From contig NC_037594.1 in assembly GCF_003073045.1 (NCBI RefSeq), forward strand, positions 18,172,927 to 18,236,926: DNA of 64,000 nt. The letters run 5' to 3'. This stretch comes from Pomacea canaliculata (taxonomy: Eukaryota > Mollusca > Gastropoda > Architaenioglossa > Ampullariidae). The notes below the pieces were generated by a model. That model saw nothing but the letters and a program-made list of their open reading frames with translations. It ran no database searches and was not told the origin of the DNA. Every line of letters starts with the position of its first letter. The first letter of the stretch is position 1. Positions 12,116-23,239 of this stretch are shown piece after piece. Both the position numbers and the translations under genes were made by a program.

Positions 12116-14759
12116 ATGGAAAAGACCAATGTCCAAAGGGAGTCAGGTGACACTGATGCTGAGAGAGAGCAGGCTGCAACAATAATTCAGGCATTTTACC
12201 GTGGCTACAGAGTAAGAAAGGAACTAAAAAAGAAAGAAAAAGAAGAACAACAAAAGGAAGAAAAAGAAGAACAGCAAAAGGAAGAAAAGGAACAACAAAA
12301 GGAAGAAGAAGAACAACAACAAAAGGAAGAAAAAGAACAACAAAAGGAAGAAAAAGAAGAACAACAAAAGGAAGAAGAAGAACAACAACAAAAGGAAGAA
12401 GACGCAGGCAGCAGCCCGACGAAGCCCTGGGTAAGAAAAAAGCTGTCAGAAGCACATGTTTAGAACCCAAGAAAATGAATGATTTCCATTGTCAGTGGTT
12501 GTCTTTCTCATACCACACACAATTCTCTATTATTATGTTTATGCCGATTCTCAGACCACTTTCCATGCTCATATCACTCGCCGCGCTCATGTCGTGGTCG
12601 AAGTGAGGTTGCACCTAAAACGGCAACGCCTTCCATAAACGGTTTCATATCCCAGAAAAGGTCGACTTTATAAATGTTTTCTTTCATCTAGGTTTATAGT
12701 TTATCATTACAACTTCTAAAGTTGCAAATGGCTACTGGGCGCTGTCTTCTGTGCAGTTACATAGATAAAACTGTATTCAATGTTCCTTTAAACGAAGGTA
12801 ACATGCATACAGAACTAATACTTGGCTGAAATCTTGTGTAAAACTACCATCAGGATGAAGATAACCCAAATACTTTTCCTAAAGGTCTTGTGTACATTAT
12901 ACACCAGTAATTCTAGCTTTAGTAATTATAATTAGGTTTCTACTTTTTCATAGAAAGTGAAGAAAATCTCCTTTTCAAGTCTGTGCAACTCTAACGAAGC
13001 CAGGTGGACAATAAATTATGAACTCAACGTAATCATGACAAAACATACGGTAAACATGATTTCAATATTAAATTTGTATCACCAACATTTTCTGACAGTT
13101 ATCGGGAACCATGAGAAAGGTGATTAAGGTCGCAGCTCCGGTGGCAGTAGGAGTGGGGGCTGTGGTAGCGACTCCGGTGGTGATTGGAGCCCTTGGTTTT
13201 GGAACAGCTGGCATTGCTGCTGGGTCTGTGGCTGCCAAAGGAATGTCGCTAGCGGCTACAACCGGGTACGTGGCAATCACATGGGATATGTTCTCAGCAT
13301 GTTGTACTAAATCCTGTCCTTTTCACCCCTACTTAGCCCTTCACCATACCACAAAGCACCCTTAAATTTAAGGAAATCAGAGAAGTATTTTCAGTTTGAA
13401 ATAATCAGTATTGCTATCCAGTTGGCTCTCCTGTTATTCATTCAACACTGATTTTAAAACAAATCCAAATTGTCTTCACATTCTGTAACTTAGGGAAGAG
13501 GCTTAATGTGCATGAATCTTCTTTCTTTCGCCTTTTACACTCACCTGAAAAAGCTACAATGAGTGAATTCCCTCCTTGCTTATGCAGTTTTTGTTTTTTT
13601 TTGTTTTTTTTTTAAAAGCTATTTCTGGACATGGTTCGTGAAGCCCTTATGACCAGACTAATGTTGTAAAAGGACTATAACCACAAGATGGATTCACATG
13701 TTTTATAACTGAAACGATATTTCAGACCAGAAATTCACGAGACTGAGAAGTGGGTATTGACAAACAACTCTGTAAGCACATGGAGAAGTAGTCTCATTGT
13801 TATCTCGACCTCATCTTTTCGAAGCATCGTACATTTCTGGTCTTCCTCTTTAGAAGAGTAGCAGTGGCATTCAGGCTTGTTGATTAATCTTTCTGGAATT
13901 GTGTGTGTAATTATTAGAGTCAAACTTCAAAGTCAACTAAAAGTAGCTAAAAGTAGCTAAAAGTAGATGGCGTAGTAATTAGTTCACCTTACAAATCCCT
14001 TACGATCTTTTTTGAAAAGATGATTTCTCTCGACTTTTTGAAAAAGACAACTTGGGTTAACTTTAATTCCGGTTTCTGACTTAATTGGAGGCATGTGCCT
14101 TTATTCTCATAAAGCCTGTGACTTTTGTGATGTACACATAGAGGTCATGGGCACTGTGATGTCCCGAGGTTGATGCATTGAAATATCAGTGTTATACGTT
14201 CGGTTATCTGAATCTTGTGAAGGAAAGCTAATAACCAACGTTCAGTCGTATTGACAGACCATTGTGCGGTTGTAAGATTAGATAATCCGTGTGTCTGTGC
14301 AAGACTGAATGGGGTATTGTAGTCGGGTGGTGCTGGCCCTAGATAGCGAGTGTGGTGTAGACGAGGGCTGGGCTGTACTGATGCTTACCTTGATGTCACA
14401 GGTACGGCATGTCGGTGATTGCCGGTCTTCAGTCCATCGGAGCTGCAGGGCTGACGACCTTCCAGGCCCTCACGGTGGGGGGCGCTGTGGCCACAGGTGT
14501 TCGTGTAGGCATCAGCGGCAGCGACAGTAGTAGCACCACCAGCAGCAGCAGCGACAGCAGTAGCACCACCACCACCACCACCACCACCAGCAGCGACAGC
14601 AGTAGCACCACCACCACCGCCACCACCACCACCAGCAGCGACAGCAGTAGCACCACCACCACCAGCAGCAGCGACAGCAGTAGCACCACCACCACCACCA
14701 GCAGCAGCGACAGCAGTAGCACCAGCAGCGGCACCGAGGACAAGAAAAAGACCCCGTGA
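12116..14759 (+). CDS. Gene 1: IQ motif-coiled coil-ISG12/IFI6-like protein with Ser/Thr tail
   Basis: Coding exons are 12116-12430, 13099-13265 and 14402-14759 (junction phases 0 and 2; sum 840 bases, 279 residues). The start sits in a CACCATGG context after a TTACAG acceptor. Residues 20-38 form a textbook IQ motif (IQAFYRGYRVR), a calmodulin or myosin-light-chain binding site. Residues about 38-97 are a K/E/Q repeat likely to be a helical coiled coil. From about residue 106 comes the Ifi-6-16 core: IFI-A ends in GTAGIAAGSVAAKGMS, and IFI-B has VIAGLQSIGAAGLTT. The last 75 residues are a Ser/Thr/Asp repeat encoded by AGC/ACC runs, ending GTEDKKKTP. Family members are small mitochondrial, ER or nuclear-envelope membrane proteins induced by antiviral signalling. 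Calcium-linked regulation through the IQ motif is inferred. All junctions keep frame, so the gene looks functional. Confidence 0.85.
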
Positions 14760-15441
14760 AGTCCATAAGCCATGATGAGGGTGATGGGTTGGTGGGTAGC
14801 TGATGATTACACGGATAATCACAAAACTTTCATGCTGAGTTTGATGTCTGTTCGATAATATATGATGTAAAATTTAGCGCAACTTTTAAATTATTTGTAC
14901 AGGTTACTTCTTTTTGACAATCATAATCGTTATTATCTGATGCTCATGATTGTGTGTATTCTGTCTCACCCTCGGACATCAGGGGTGTGTGCTCCGGCTA
15001 AAGGGAAGGAATCCAATAAGATGGACAAAATCAATCTGAAAGTAGCTGTCTCCCTTTAATTTCTTGCACTTGCATGGTGTACGCGAGGGGAAAAAAACTA
15101 AAAATTAAAAAAAAAAAAAAAACAAAACAGAAAGAAAACACAAAAAACAAAAGCAACCCTTGGATTCGACACCACAAGGACTGCTCTACAATGAACTCTA
15201 GAAGACCTGTGAAAGGCGACAGAGAAACAAACACAAAGTGTAATTTGTCACTATGTGCAAGAAGGCACGAAAGGCACTAACTACTACTTTTCTAAAGCTC
15301 TGTACACACAATTTTCCAGATTTTTTGCAGCATTTAGTATACAAATAACTGATTTAATGTAGTTTATAACAGATATGATAAACAAGGAAGCATCTCTAGC
15401 CAAACAAGTTTATGCACTATACATCACACATATATATATAT

Positions 15442-15617
15442 AAGATAAGATAAGATTACTTTATTGTCCAGAAAGGAGATTTGTCTTCCAGCATGCAAGC
15501 AGTCAGAGTAAAAATCAAAGACATCAACAATAACATCAGCAGTGAGCACACACACACACACACCCACACACACACACGCCCGCATCAAGGACAATACATC
15601 AGTGGACAATACATCAG
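15442..15617 (-). mobile_element. Short 5'-truncated non-LTR (LINE-like) 3' end
   Basis: Read on the minus strand, the segment ends GGACAATAAAGTAATC followed by (TTATC)n, a common 3' end of non-LTR elements. The duplicated segment near 24015 lacks it, which gives an empty site. A (CA)n run lies inside at 15549-15578. The family is not identified. Confidence 0.5.
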
Positions 15618-15639
15618 TTCCATGACTACATCATCCTTT

Positions 15640-15838
15640 ATTAATAAAATCACACAGGATACAAAGATTGTTATCGTTAAACCTTCAATGAAAATGTACA
15701 ATTATTAGAAGTCTGGTTTTATCCAAAATGTTTACGATAGAACTATTAATACATAATAAAATATTTTGTTGCCACTTGTATCGTTGCTTAATAAATTGTC
15801 TCAATAGGACCACTGTGTTGAGTGGTCTGCTTAATAAA
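15640..15838. other. Segment inverted relative to its duplicate at 24050-24249
   Basis: The reverse complement of 15640-15838 matches 24050-24249 almost base for base, while the flanks on both sides match in direct orientation. Short inverted TTTATTAA/TTAATAAA sequences sit at the edges. The inversion lies in the 3' UTR just before the poly(A) signal of genes 1 and 2. Confidence 0.85.
15833..15838 (+). terminator. Likely poly(A) signal of gene 1
   Basis: AATAAA is followed within 20-60 bases by a GT-rich run, a typical downstream element. The equivalent site serves gene 2 (24244). It implies a 3' UTR of about 1.1 kb. Confidence 0.5.
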
Positions 15839-16126
15839 GCACAAGGATGAACTTTATTTCGCGTGTGTCTGCGCGTGCATGTGCGTGTGTGTGTAGAGAA
15901 CTCGAAGCCTCAAATCCACATCGTTTGCTCGATTCCCATGACATTTAGCAGGAATATTCCCTTTTATTACAGCTCGAATATGTTTACGTGTTGATTACGA
16001 CTTTGACATGCTTGGGTTTCTCTGGAGCTTGCGTGTTCTCTTCGATTCTAGGATGTTTCAGCTGGCCCACCCGTTTACAAACACTGTGTGAAGAATTAAA
16101 TTGCGACATACGTGTACCTCACTGAT

Positions 16127-17060
16127 GTCACGTGACCAAGTCGGAAGGGCGGGGTGCGACTAGTAAGACTGTACAACCACTCACTTCCTTGTCACCTGCA
16201 AACCTCGCAGCTTCACAGTTTGGTCTTTGGTCTGATCGAGTGGCTGTCAACATGGCATGCACCAAGGTAAAGTGTACACTGACAATACTTCGTTGTATGT
16301 CTTTCTGTTGTCGAGTCTTGAGACTGCTGTGGAAGGAAGCCAGAAATTTCGCCTTTTATAGTTTCCTTGATCTTTCGTCTCTTTCTTTTTCTTGTCATCC
16401 TCCCTCCTTTCTCATTCTCTTCTCACCAAGTTTAAAAATATATACAGTTTGCTTTAGTGGCTGTACAGTGCATTGTGTCTACTTTAAGAGAGCAAAATTC
16501 TCTATAAAAATAGTATCATCGATCATCAATCAGCATCACCCGTCTCCTCTCTCTTCTATCACTGGACTGACCTACATCGAGAGAGAATATATAATTATAC
16601 ACATCTATATATATACACACAGGCCCGTTCTTAGCCCCCGCGGGGCCCTCACGCCACGATCACACGGTTTTAGTTGGGATCTAAAGTCACTTTTTTCCTC
16701 AGGGATATCTCGTCTTTTATCACTGACAGCACGCTGCATACACAGCGAGAATGTGATACGGCTGACTACACTTCCATGTGCCTAATTACCATATCAATCA
16801 AAAGCGCGGGGCCCTAGGCAGATGCCTCGTCCGCCTGCCCTAAGCACGGCTCTGTGTACACAGCAACCATTGAAAATTGCTAAAGGATTTCCTGTGTGAC
16901 ATTGGCAGGGTTGGAATGTCGGTCATCTCAACCTGTCAGTCCATTGGAGCTGTGGCAGCGCTAAGCGGATCACAAGCGGTTGCGGTGGGTGGTACGACGA
17001 CTGCTGCAACCGCTGGTATCGGCAGATTAGTCGGGTGGCTGCGGAAGAAGTAGAAGATTC
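16127..17060 (+). pseudogene. Chimeric remnant: class II promoter and exon 1 joined to class I IFI-B
   Basis: The E-box GTCACGTGAC (16127-16136) and exon 1 MACTK (16252-16266, donor GTAAAG) are nearly identical to gene 3 (25007-25144). Homology to gene 3 stops at about 16355 and switches to the sequence that precedes IFI-B in the relic unit (from about 3125). IFI-B begins at 16915 after a GCAG acceptor and reads VGMSVISTCQSIGAV...AGIGRLVGWLRKK to a TAG at 17051. The signal and IFI-A exons are absent, so no complete family product can be made. Exon 1 (phase 0) also does not match IFI-B (phase 2). A hAT-like element sits between the two parts. A deletion through unequal crossing-over is the simplest origin. 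Confidence 0.75.
16620..16854. mobile_element. hAT-like non-autonomous element (MITE)
   Basis: The ends CAGGCCCGTTCTTAG and its imperfect inverse CTAAGCACGGCTCTG enclose 235 bases with GGGGCCC near both ends. The flanks TATACACA and TGTACACA are a 7/8 match, as expected of an 8-bp hAT duplication. The related sequence at 3384-3391 shows the empty site. Confidence 0.8.
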
Positions 17061-17213
17061 CAGAAGCCGACAGAAGCACGAAGAAAAGGTGCAAGACGCA
17101 GCGGGGTCACGTAAATTTAAAATAATTCATAATTGCTTATATTGATCACATCTTCACGACACTAAAATTAAATAAAATAAATTTAGTGTGCATTTCTAAG
17201 AATGAACGTACTA

Positions 17214-17951
17214 CAGTCAAATCTCCCTACTATGCCACCTACCGGGACCGAGCAAAAGTGGCATAGTAGCGAGTGTGGCATAGTAGCGAGGGTTCGTAAA
17301 AACGGCTTTATTTGTTCAAGTTACCCGTCAGTCCAAAGCAGGGGTGGGCAATTAATTTTCCCAAGAGGCCGCATGAGAAATTGGGATGGTTTTAGAGGGC
17401 CGGACTAATATAGTTAACTCAGTTTTACCTAATACTGTATAAATAGTATATTTACTGGCGGGCGGGCCGGTCAGAGACAGGAGGCCTTTGCCCAGGTCTG
17501 GTCCAAAGCTCTCAAGAATCGTCGGCTTCGCTAGCTGTCTCCTCTCATTCTCCCCCTCACCTCTTCATCCTCCACCCCTCCCAACCACATCCGCTCACCT
17601 GCAACCTGTCGCTAGTCGACCCCCTCACACCTTCCCTCTGTCACGTGACTGTCACCCGGCCAGCGACCACCACCCCCCACATTGCTAGCCTCCACCCTCC
17701 CTGTGTGCGTGCTAGGTTCCATCCACCTAACTGCCATGTCCCACACTACCATACAGTATAGTAATCGAGCACTGCGCGGAATTTCACAACTTGTGTCTTT
17801 TAACAGTCACAAAAAAAGTGGCATAGTAGGGAGAGTCTGGGTGGCATAGTAAATTTTTTTTTACATTGAATTTATAGTCGGGACAGAGCAAAAGTGGCAT
17901 AATACCGAGAGTGGCATAGTAGCGGGGTGGCATAGTAGGGAGATTTGACTG
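17214..17951. mobile_element. pogo/Tigger-like (Tc1/mariner) non-autonomous element
   Basis: Perfect inverted ends of at least 24 bases begin CAGTCAAATCTCCCTACTAT and are flanked by TA on both sides (17212-17213 and 17952-17953). GTGGCATAGTA-type repeats recur just inside both ends. There is no transposase frame. The empty site survives near 3750. A hAT-like element is inserted inside it. Confidence 0.85.
17339..17500. mobile_element. hAT-like MITE nested in the pogo-like element
   Basis: The ends CAGGGGTGGGCAA and TTTGCCCAGGTCTG are flanked by a perfect 8-base duplication, GTCCAAAG (17331-17338 and 17501-17508). The same family, in the opposite orientation, is at 41414-41613. The nesting shows that it arrived after the pogo-like host. 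Confidence 0.88.
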
Positions 17952-18151
17952 TAGTTATATTGTCAGACAATTTGTGGTAAGATCCTTTTGAATTCTGCTT
18001 ACAACTCGTATTTACATTTAAAAAAATATGGACTTACCTTCTTGTTCCTGTCTTAATAGTAACGAGTTATGGTACGAATAAAAGAAAGAAAATTACGAGA
18101 GAAATTTTGTATCAGCGACACTAGTGAAGAAAGAAGTCCTATTCATCCGCG

Positions 18152-19889
18152 GAAAATAGTTCTAAAATTCCGTATAAGCGCGTATCCATTTTTTTTTATT
18201 TTTTTTTTTTTTTGACTACTCATTGATGACTGCTTGGTACTTGTCCTCGTCTTATTTTAATAATAAGAACTGTTAAGTCATCTGCATCATGCTAAATTTA
18301 TACTTCAACGTTATCACCTCACCTCTCGAGGAAACAATCACATGATCGCCTAGGCTGTTGTAGATGTTTTCGTCTGCATGAACATTTATACGACAAAACT
18401 CGCTCAATTACGGAATTACACAAAATAAGTTTGAAAGAAAATTGTTTCTCTCAAGATGAAAAGTTAAACTGCACTGGATAAAACATCTCAAACAACGTAG
18501 CGTGCTATCCTTCTCGTTTAACTGTTTCTACAACAGTAGAACAATTTATCTGTGAGGGACAAGAGCAGCTTACATCGGGTGGTACCCACCTGCTCCAGTC
18601 ATTGGGACAGCCTAGGGTGCTCTTCAGACTCTATATAACAGGCAAACACCCCTGAAAGTGTCTGCGATCTTTCGTGATGACAGGCATGTCCTGTCGAGAG
18701 AATTTTTCCAATTCCCATAGGGCCGCCGATTTTGTGTACCTGCATGCAGTACCAACAGACTGAGGCTGTCCTTTGTCCTTTGACCTGTGCGTCTTTTGAA
18801 TGGTGCTGAGTGAATGAAACATGAATGCGGAGGTCTGTTTGGAGCAAATGAATATTTTATGATTTTTTTTTAAAATCGAGCTGACCCCGAATTGCCCTCT
18901 GGGACAAATAAAGTGTTCTCTTAAACCGGTTGTGTTTTCATAAAACCCTGAATAACCGCGAATCCTATCCGAAAAGAATCCATGCTTCGTGTTTCCTCAT
19001 ATAAAACCCTTTATAGCAACTATGGTCTTGCATACTATTCCAGAATTGTTTCACATTTCAATCTTGTTTCAACACCAGTCACATTTTTTGTTCCTGTGCC
19101 CAAAATACAAAGATCTACGACAGCTGTACATTAATTCATCATAAATTTTTATAAGTATCCTTCTAAGTTTCGTTTATCCATGATATTTGCCAGTAACTGT
19201 CTAAAGTTAATTCAAAATGTTGCCTACTTTCTTTATAATTCACTACAGATTAGGGAGAACAAATCTGCAAAAGTACTGTTATTGTTAATAACAAATTAAT
19301 GTATGTCGTAATTTTTATGAAGTAACGGCACTATATGTATTTTGTACTTTTACTTGAGTCCACCCACTCTCCCAACATCGGTTATAGTCACGATCCTACC
19401 GAATAAAGGACATTGTCATTGTCTTGATTTTAGTACTAAATTAAAATAACCGTACACATGAAAAGATATCATTATTTTTTTTTTTTACTGTGACAGTGAA
19501 AAACAAAAAATCCTGATAATCATTCTCTCATGTACTCACTGATGCACAATTGTTTCTGCCATGGGTTAGTACAACCAAATGAAAATGATTACATGATAAA
19601 ATTTAGCAATCAAATGTGCAGTTATAACTGGAAAAGTGGTACATCAAAGCTGAACATAAAAACTCACAATCTAGAGATTCTAGACCATTTGAAACGCAGA
19701 CAACATAATATATGCACATGGCGGCAAAGCAAAATTATAAATGATGGTGACACAAATTAAACACATGTACATTCCTCAATTTGCACGGATAAAAGCAAGT
19801 TACACATTGTGGTGGCACTAATGCAAGAGAGGTGCACATTTAATTTTAATCCAAAATATTCAAATTATGTAATGCAAATAATAAAGGTT
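18152..19889. other. Non-coding stretch with a possible LINE 3' end
   Basis: No exon is supported. At 18886-18912 the phrase CCCTCTGGGACAAATAAAGT resembles the 3' terminus of CR1/L2-like non-LTR elements. A second AATAAAGGACATTGTCATTG is at about 19400. Neither has a recognisable coding body here. Confidence 0.35.
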
Positions 19890-20130
19890 GGTGGAAGTAT
19901 GCACATCGTACAACACAGACAGTGTAGAGGATGTTTCTAAAAGCTGATAAAGCCTCTGTAAAGAACTTGGACATTGGTGTTGCATCGGGCGTTCTGCTTT
20001 TGATGAAGTGTTTTAAGAAACTTTGTAGAATCGTGTGTGAACTGCCATTCTGACTATGTAAGGATCACAGGGAACTTGGATCTGATCGACAATATTTAAC
20101 ATCGTCACAGCTGTGCTTGGCACATACATC
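19890..20130 (+). repeat. Upstream block shared by genes 2, 4 and 5
   Basis: This block is about 90% alike with 29899-30145 and more distantly like 35755-35905. In the other two places it lies 180-430 bases upstream of exon 1 (MDFAK, MDFMP). It is a duplicated regulatory or 5' flank. Here the block and exon 1 are separated by the inserted SINE. Confidence 0.75.
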
Positions 20131-20164
20131 AATAATGGCCGTTGAAGAGTGAGGTGTTAGAGAC

Positions 20165-20350
20165 ACACACTACGGGGCTAGCTTTTCTGAGGGTGGGGCC
20201 CATCTATCCCTTCAGAACTCTATACAGAGTGAGGTACCCATTCCCGACAAATGGATCGACTGGGGAAAGTTTTCTGCTCCACACGGATATCGAACCTGCG
20301 CGCCTTGGGATTGGAATTAGAGTGATCTAACCGCTGTGTTATCCGCTGGT
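20165..20350 (-). mobile_element. tRNA-derived SINE
   Basis: On the minus strand, starting at about 20350, the sequence reads CAGCGGATAACACAGCGGTTAGA (A-box region), then GCAGGTTCGATATCC (B-box). A tRNA-unrelated part with GGGAATGGGTACCTCA follows. The spacing of the two boxes is that of a tRNA head. It sits just upstream of the gene 2 promoter and separates that promoter from the conserved upstream block. Confidence 0.75.
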
Positions 20351-20392
20351 CATAGCGGGGATACCCGGTAGCTATGTCATGTCATGTCATGT

Positions 20393-20398
20393 CATGTG
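20393..20398 (+). promoter_or_regulatory. Gene 2 degenerate E-box after (ATGTC)n
   Basis: CATGTG in the context GTCATGTGGC lies about 97 bases before the gene 2 exon 1 ATG. This is the position where the other class II units have CACGTG. It follows a four-copy ATGTC microsatellite (20375-20395). Confidence 0.4.
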
Positions 20399-20494
20399 GC
20401 CTTTTATCAATGACAGATATTCATAGGGCATCACCAACTGATCAGCACGAAGAATCAGACGGACGCAAGTGAAAAGCAAATTGTGAGGGTCAGC

Positions 20495-21928
20495 ATGGCA
20501 TCAACAAAGGTGAGATTTACAGACTTCACAACTCTCTGACAAATTCACATGGACTTTCACAACGGAGAGAGTTTCTGTCTCTACCTAACATAGGGCAGTG
20601 ATACCACATCCCACCGTTAATCCCTCAATTATTTGGTTCTTCACACGAGTGTATACCACAGTAAACAGCTTTGTCTCAGGGCAAATGACACAGGTGCCAG
20701 TCTTGTTTACTTTTACTTCTGTCTTGTTTAAAAATTATTGCTGTTAACGTTTTTTCGACGTGTTCAGTGTATTTTCTGCTATCGAGAAAGAGGTTATTTG
20801 TCCAAAACCAACATTCAAATGTGGCAAAAATAATAATTGTTTTTAGTTGCTAAACATTACAAAATGTTGTGGAGGAAGTTAGTCTGTTGCAGTGCAGGTT
20901 AGGATGTTGTGGTGCTTGCTTAATAGTCAGATAGTGTATGATGTATGATAGAATTGTGTTTAAACCTACATTTAGGTCATCGAGTGTTGTGTACAGTGTT
21001 TTCATTTCTTGTTCATTCACAGCTGCGTGTACAGCACATCTGGAAATGATACGTTATCTATATGTTATCTATATTACTATTTATATATATATGTTATCTT
21101 AAAGCTGTGTTTTTGTTTCTAATTTTGAGCATGTGGTAATAAGCATGATGAGTGTCAACACATTTCTAAAAGAAACAGGCAAGGGAAATAAATTAATTTA
21201 AAATCATGTGTACTGACCTCCGCTCAAAATTACGGTTTATAAAAGAACCGTTTACACACCTCGGGCCGATTCAAGGAGGAGCATTGGTTCCTTACTCTTT
21301 GCAAAGGGAGGCACACTGACCTTAACACCGCCACTACAAACGTGCACCTGTTGAAGATGTGAAGCATTATGCTGTGTGTAGATATGTGTGAAGTGTAACT
21401 ATCAGTACACTGTAAGAATGAAACAGTCTCTCTACAGTTACAAGCTTGAGTATGATGATGGTGCAGATAAAACTGCAATTAAAACGATGGTTACACTCGT
21501 GTAGGTGAGTCAGCAAACCTATTGAGCAAGTACAGGGATGGAAGGTGAAATAGTCACTAGCAATACTGTAATGCACCACTACAATGTGTTTATGGAAATA
21601 TTATATAAGAGAGAGAGAGAGGAAGAGAGAAGACGATACAATGTGAATACGGTTTTCGCTGTGGCGCAGTTGGTCGAACGTTTTGTGAACATGACTGTTA
21701 GAATGTTGTCTAAAGATAATTTTCAATGCATAAATTTATAATGAATTATGGTAATTCAAAAGAAGGACGAATAGCGAAGTCTCTTTGTACGCAGACAGAC
21801 CTACGGAGGCAGATGTAGACAGACCTACAGTGTCCATCTTTAGCAAATTGTTTTGCTTACAGGCGGCGGGTTTTCTGTCTCCTTTTGCTGATGTCTCCAG
21901 TGGCAGCGAGGGACAAAGAAGACAGTGG
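20495..21928 (+). pseudogene. Gene 2 leader exons, probably out of frame
   Basis: Exon 1 is MASTK (20495-20509) with a GTGAG donor. A signal-peptide exon follows the TTACAG acceptor at 21861. Its hydrophobic reading RRVFCLLLLMSPVAARDKEDS starts one base too late for the phase-0 exon 1. The donor expected after GACAAAG (as in genes 7 and 8) has become GACAAAGAAGAC, so the next GT is at 21929. Neither phase then fits the phase-1 IFI-A exon at 22512. The leader therefore looks disabled, unless an unseen exon compensates. Confidence 0.55.
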
Positions 21929-22519
21929 GTATATTATTTTCACACAGAGTGCTTTACAATCAGGGTTAGAGGTGACTGAAGGGTGTAAAATAACCACAAA
22001 TTAGCGAATCAAAAAATGAAAAATTTTAGGGGTCTAGAAAAAGATTCAACTGTTTGTGTTATAAATTAAAAATAATAATTTAAAATAATAAACTTAAATT
22101 AAAAATAATAAACTTAAAATAAAAAAAATTATCTATGAAATAAAAATCTGTGAGATAAACCTGCTGTGCCATGCTCAAGGTCTTTCATCCCACTCCCCAT
22201 ACCATAAAGCGAACACAAAAATCTCGACATCTCGTGATGCAAAAAGAGGGAAAAGAAAAACTACCTCAAACTAGCTTATGAACAATTTGGAAAAAAAAAT
22301 ATTAACGGCCTAGAAAAGATTTATTTTTAGGTAAGTTCCAAATAATAAACTTAGGAATAAAAAAATAATTCAAAGAAAGAAAAATAAATAAATGAAAGAA
22401 TGAAAAAGGCGAACGAACGAATTAAGTAACCTACAAACGAACGACTGATTAAAATAATGTTTGCATATATTTTTGTGATGGTATAATCTTGGACTTTCAG
22501 TTCCTCTGCAGGTTCCTGG

Positions 22520-23239
22520 ATGTACAGCTGGCCAGACACCAGCTTCGTCACAGACTCCTTGGTGTGGAAGATCGGTTTTCCTGTAACAGTCGGAGCGGTA
22601 GCTGTCGTAGCAGCTCCTGCAGCTGTCGCCGCAGCTGGCTTCGGTGCTGGCGGCATCGCTGCTGGGTCTCTGGCTGCCAAAGGAATGTCGCTAGCGGCTA
22701 CATCCGGGTACGTGGCAATCACATGGGGTATGTTCTCTGCATGTTGTACTAAATCCTGTACTGGGCGCTGTTAGGTCCCGAGGTTGATGTCTTGAAATAT
22801 CAGTGTTATATGTTCGGTTATCTGAATCTTGCGAGGGGAAGCCAATAACCAATCGTTCATAGCACCAACGTTCAGTCGTATTGACAGACCATTGTGCAGT
22901 TGTAAGTTTAGATAATCCGTGTGTCTGTGCAAGACTGAATGGGATATTGTAGACGGGTGGTGCTGGCCCTAGATAGCGAGTGTGGTGTAGACGAGGGCTG
23001 GGCTGTACTGATGCTTACCTTGATGTCACAGGTACGGCATGTCGGTGATTGCCGGTCTTCAGTCCATCGGAGCTGCAGGGCTGACGACCTTCCAGGCCCT
23101 CACGGTGGGGGGCGCTGTGGCCACAGGTGTTGGTGTTGGTGTTGGTGTAGGCATCAGCGGCAGCGACAGCAGTAGCACCAGCACCACCACCAGCAGCAGC
23201 GACAGCAGCGGCACCGAGGACAAGAAAAAGACCCCGTGA
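22520..23239 (+). CDS. Gene 2: ISG12/IFI6-like protein, hybrid of class II front and class I tail
   Basis: IFI-A spans 22512-22707 (TGCAG acceptor, GTACG donor). Its frame enters in phase 1 like the class II genes. IFI-B spans 23032-23239. If translation starts at the ATG at 22520, the product is 131 residues: MYSWPDTSFVTD..., then AAPAAVAAAGFGAGGIAAGS and KGMSLAATSG, then YGMSVIAGLQSIGAAGLTT. A short GVGVG run and a Ser/Thr tail end in GTEDKKKTP. IFI-B and the 3' UTR are about 95% alike with gene 1 but have far fewer Ser/Thr codons. Two hydrophobic glycine-rich helices are expected. The upstream leader exons look damaged, so expression and the true start are uncertain. Confidence 0.65.

Noticed and set aside
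12111-12470. A 119-codon minus-strand frame rich in Leu/Phe/Val
   Set aside because: Antisense shadow of the K/E/Q repeat in gene 1.
14385-14822. Ala/Gly- and Val/Leu-rich minus-strand frames of up to 145 codons
   Set aside because: Shadows of the AGC/ACC trinucleotide repeat of gene 1.
16132-16785. A 217-codon open frame on the plus strand
   Set aside because: It runs through a promoter E-box, exon 1 in the wrong frame, intron sequence and a hAT-like insertion. The composition is not coding-like and the sister copy does not keep it.
21655-21680. TGTGGCGCAGTTGGTCGAA resembling a tRNA A-box
   Set aside because: No B-box, acceptor stem or cloverleaf follows. At best a SINE scrap.
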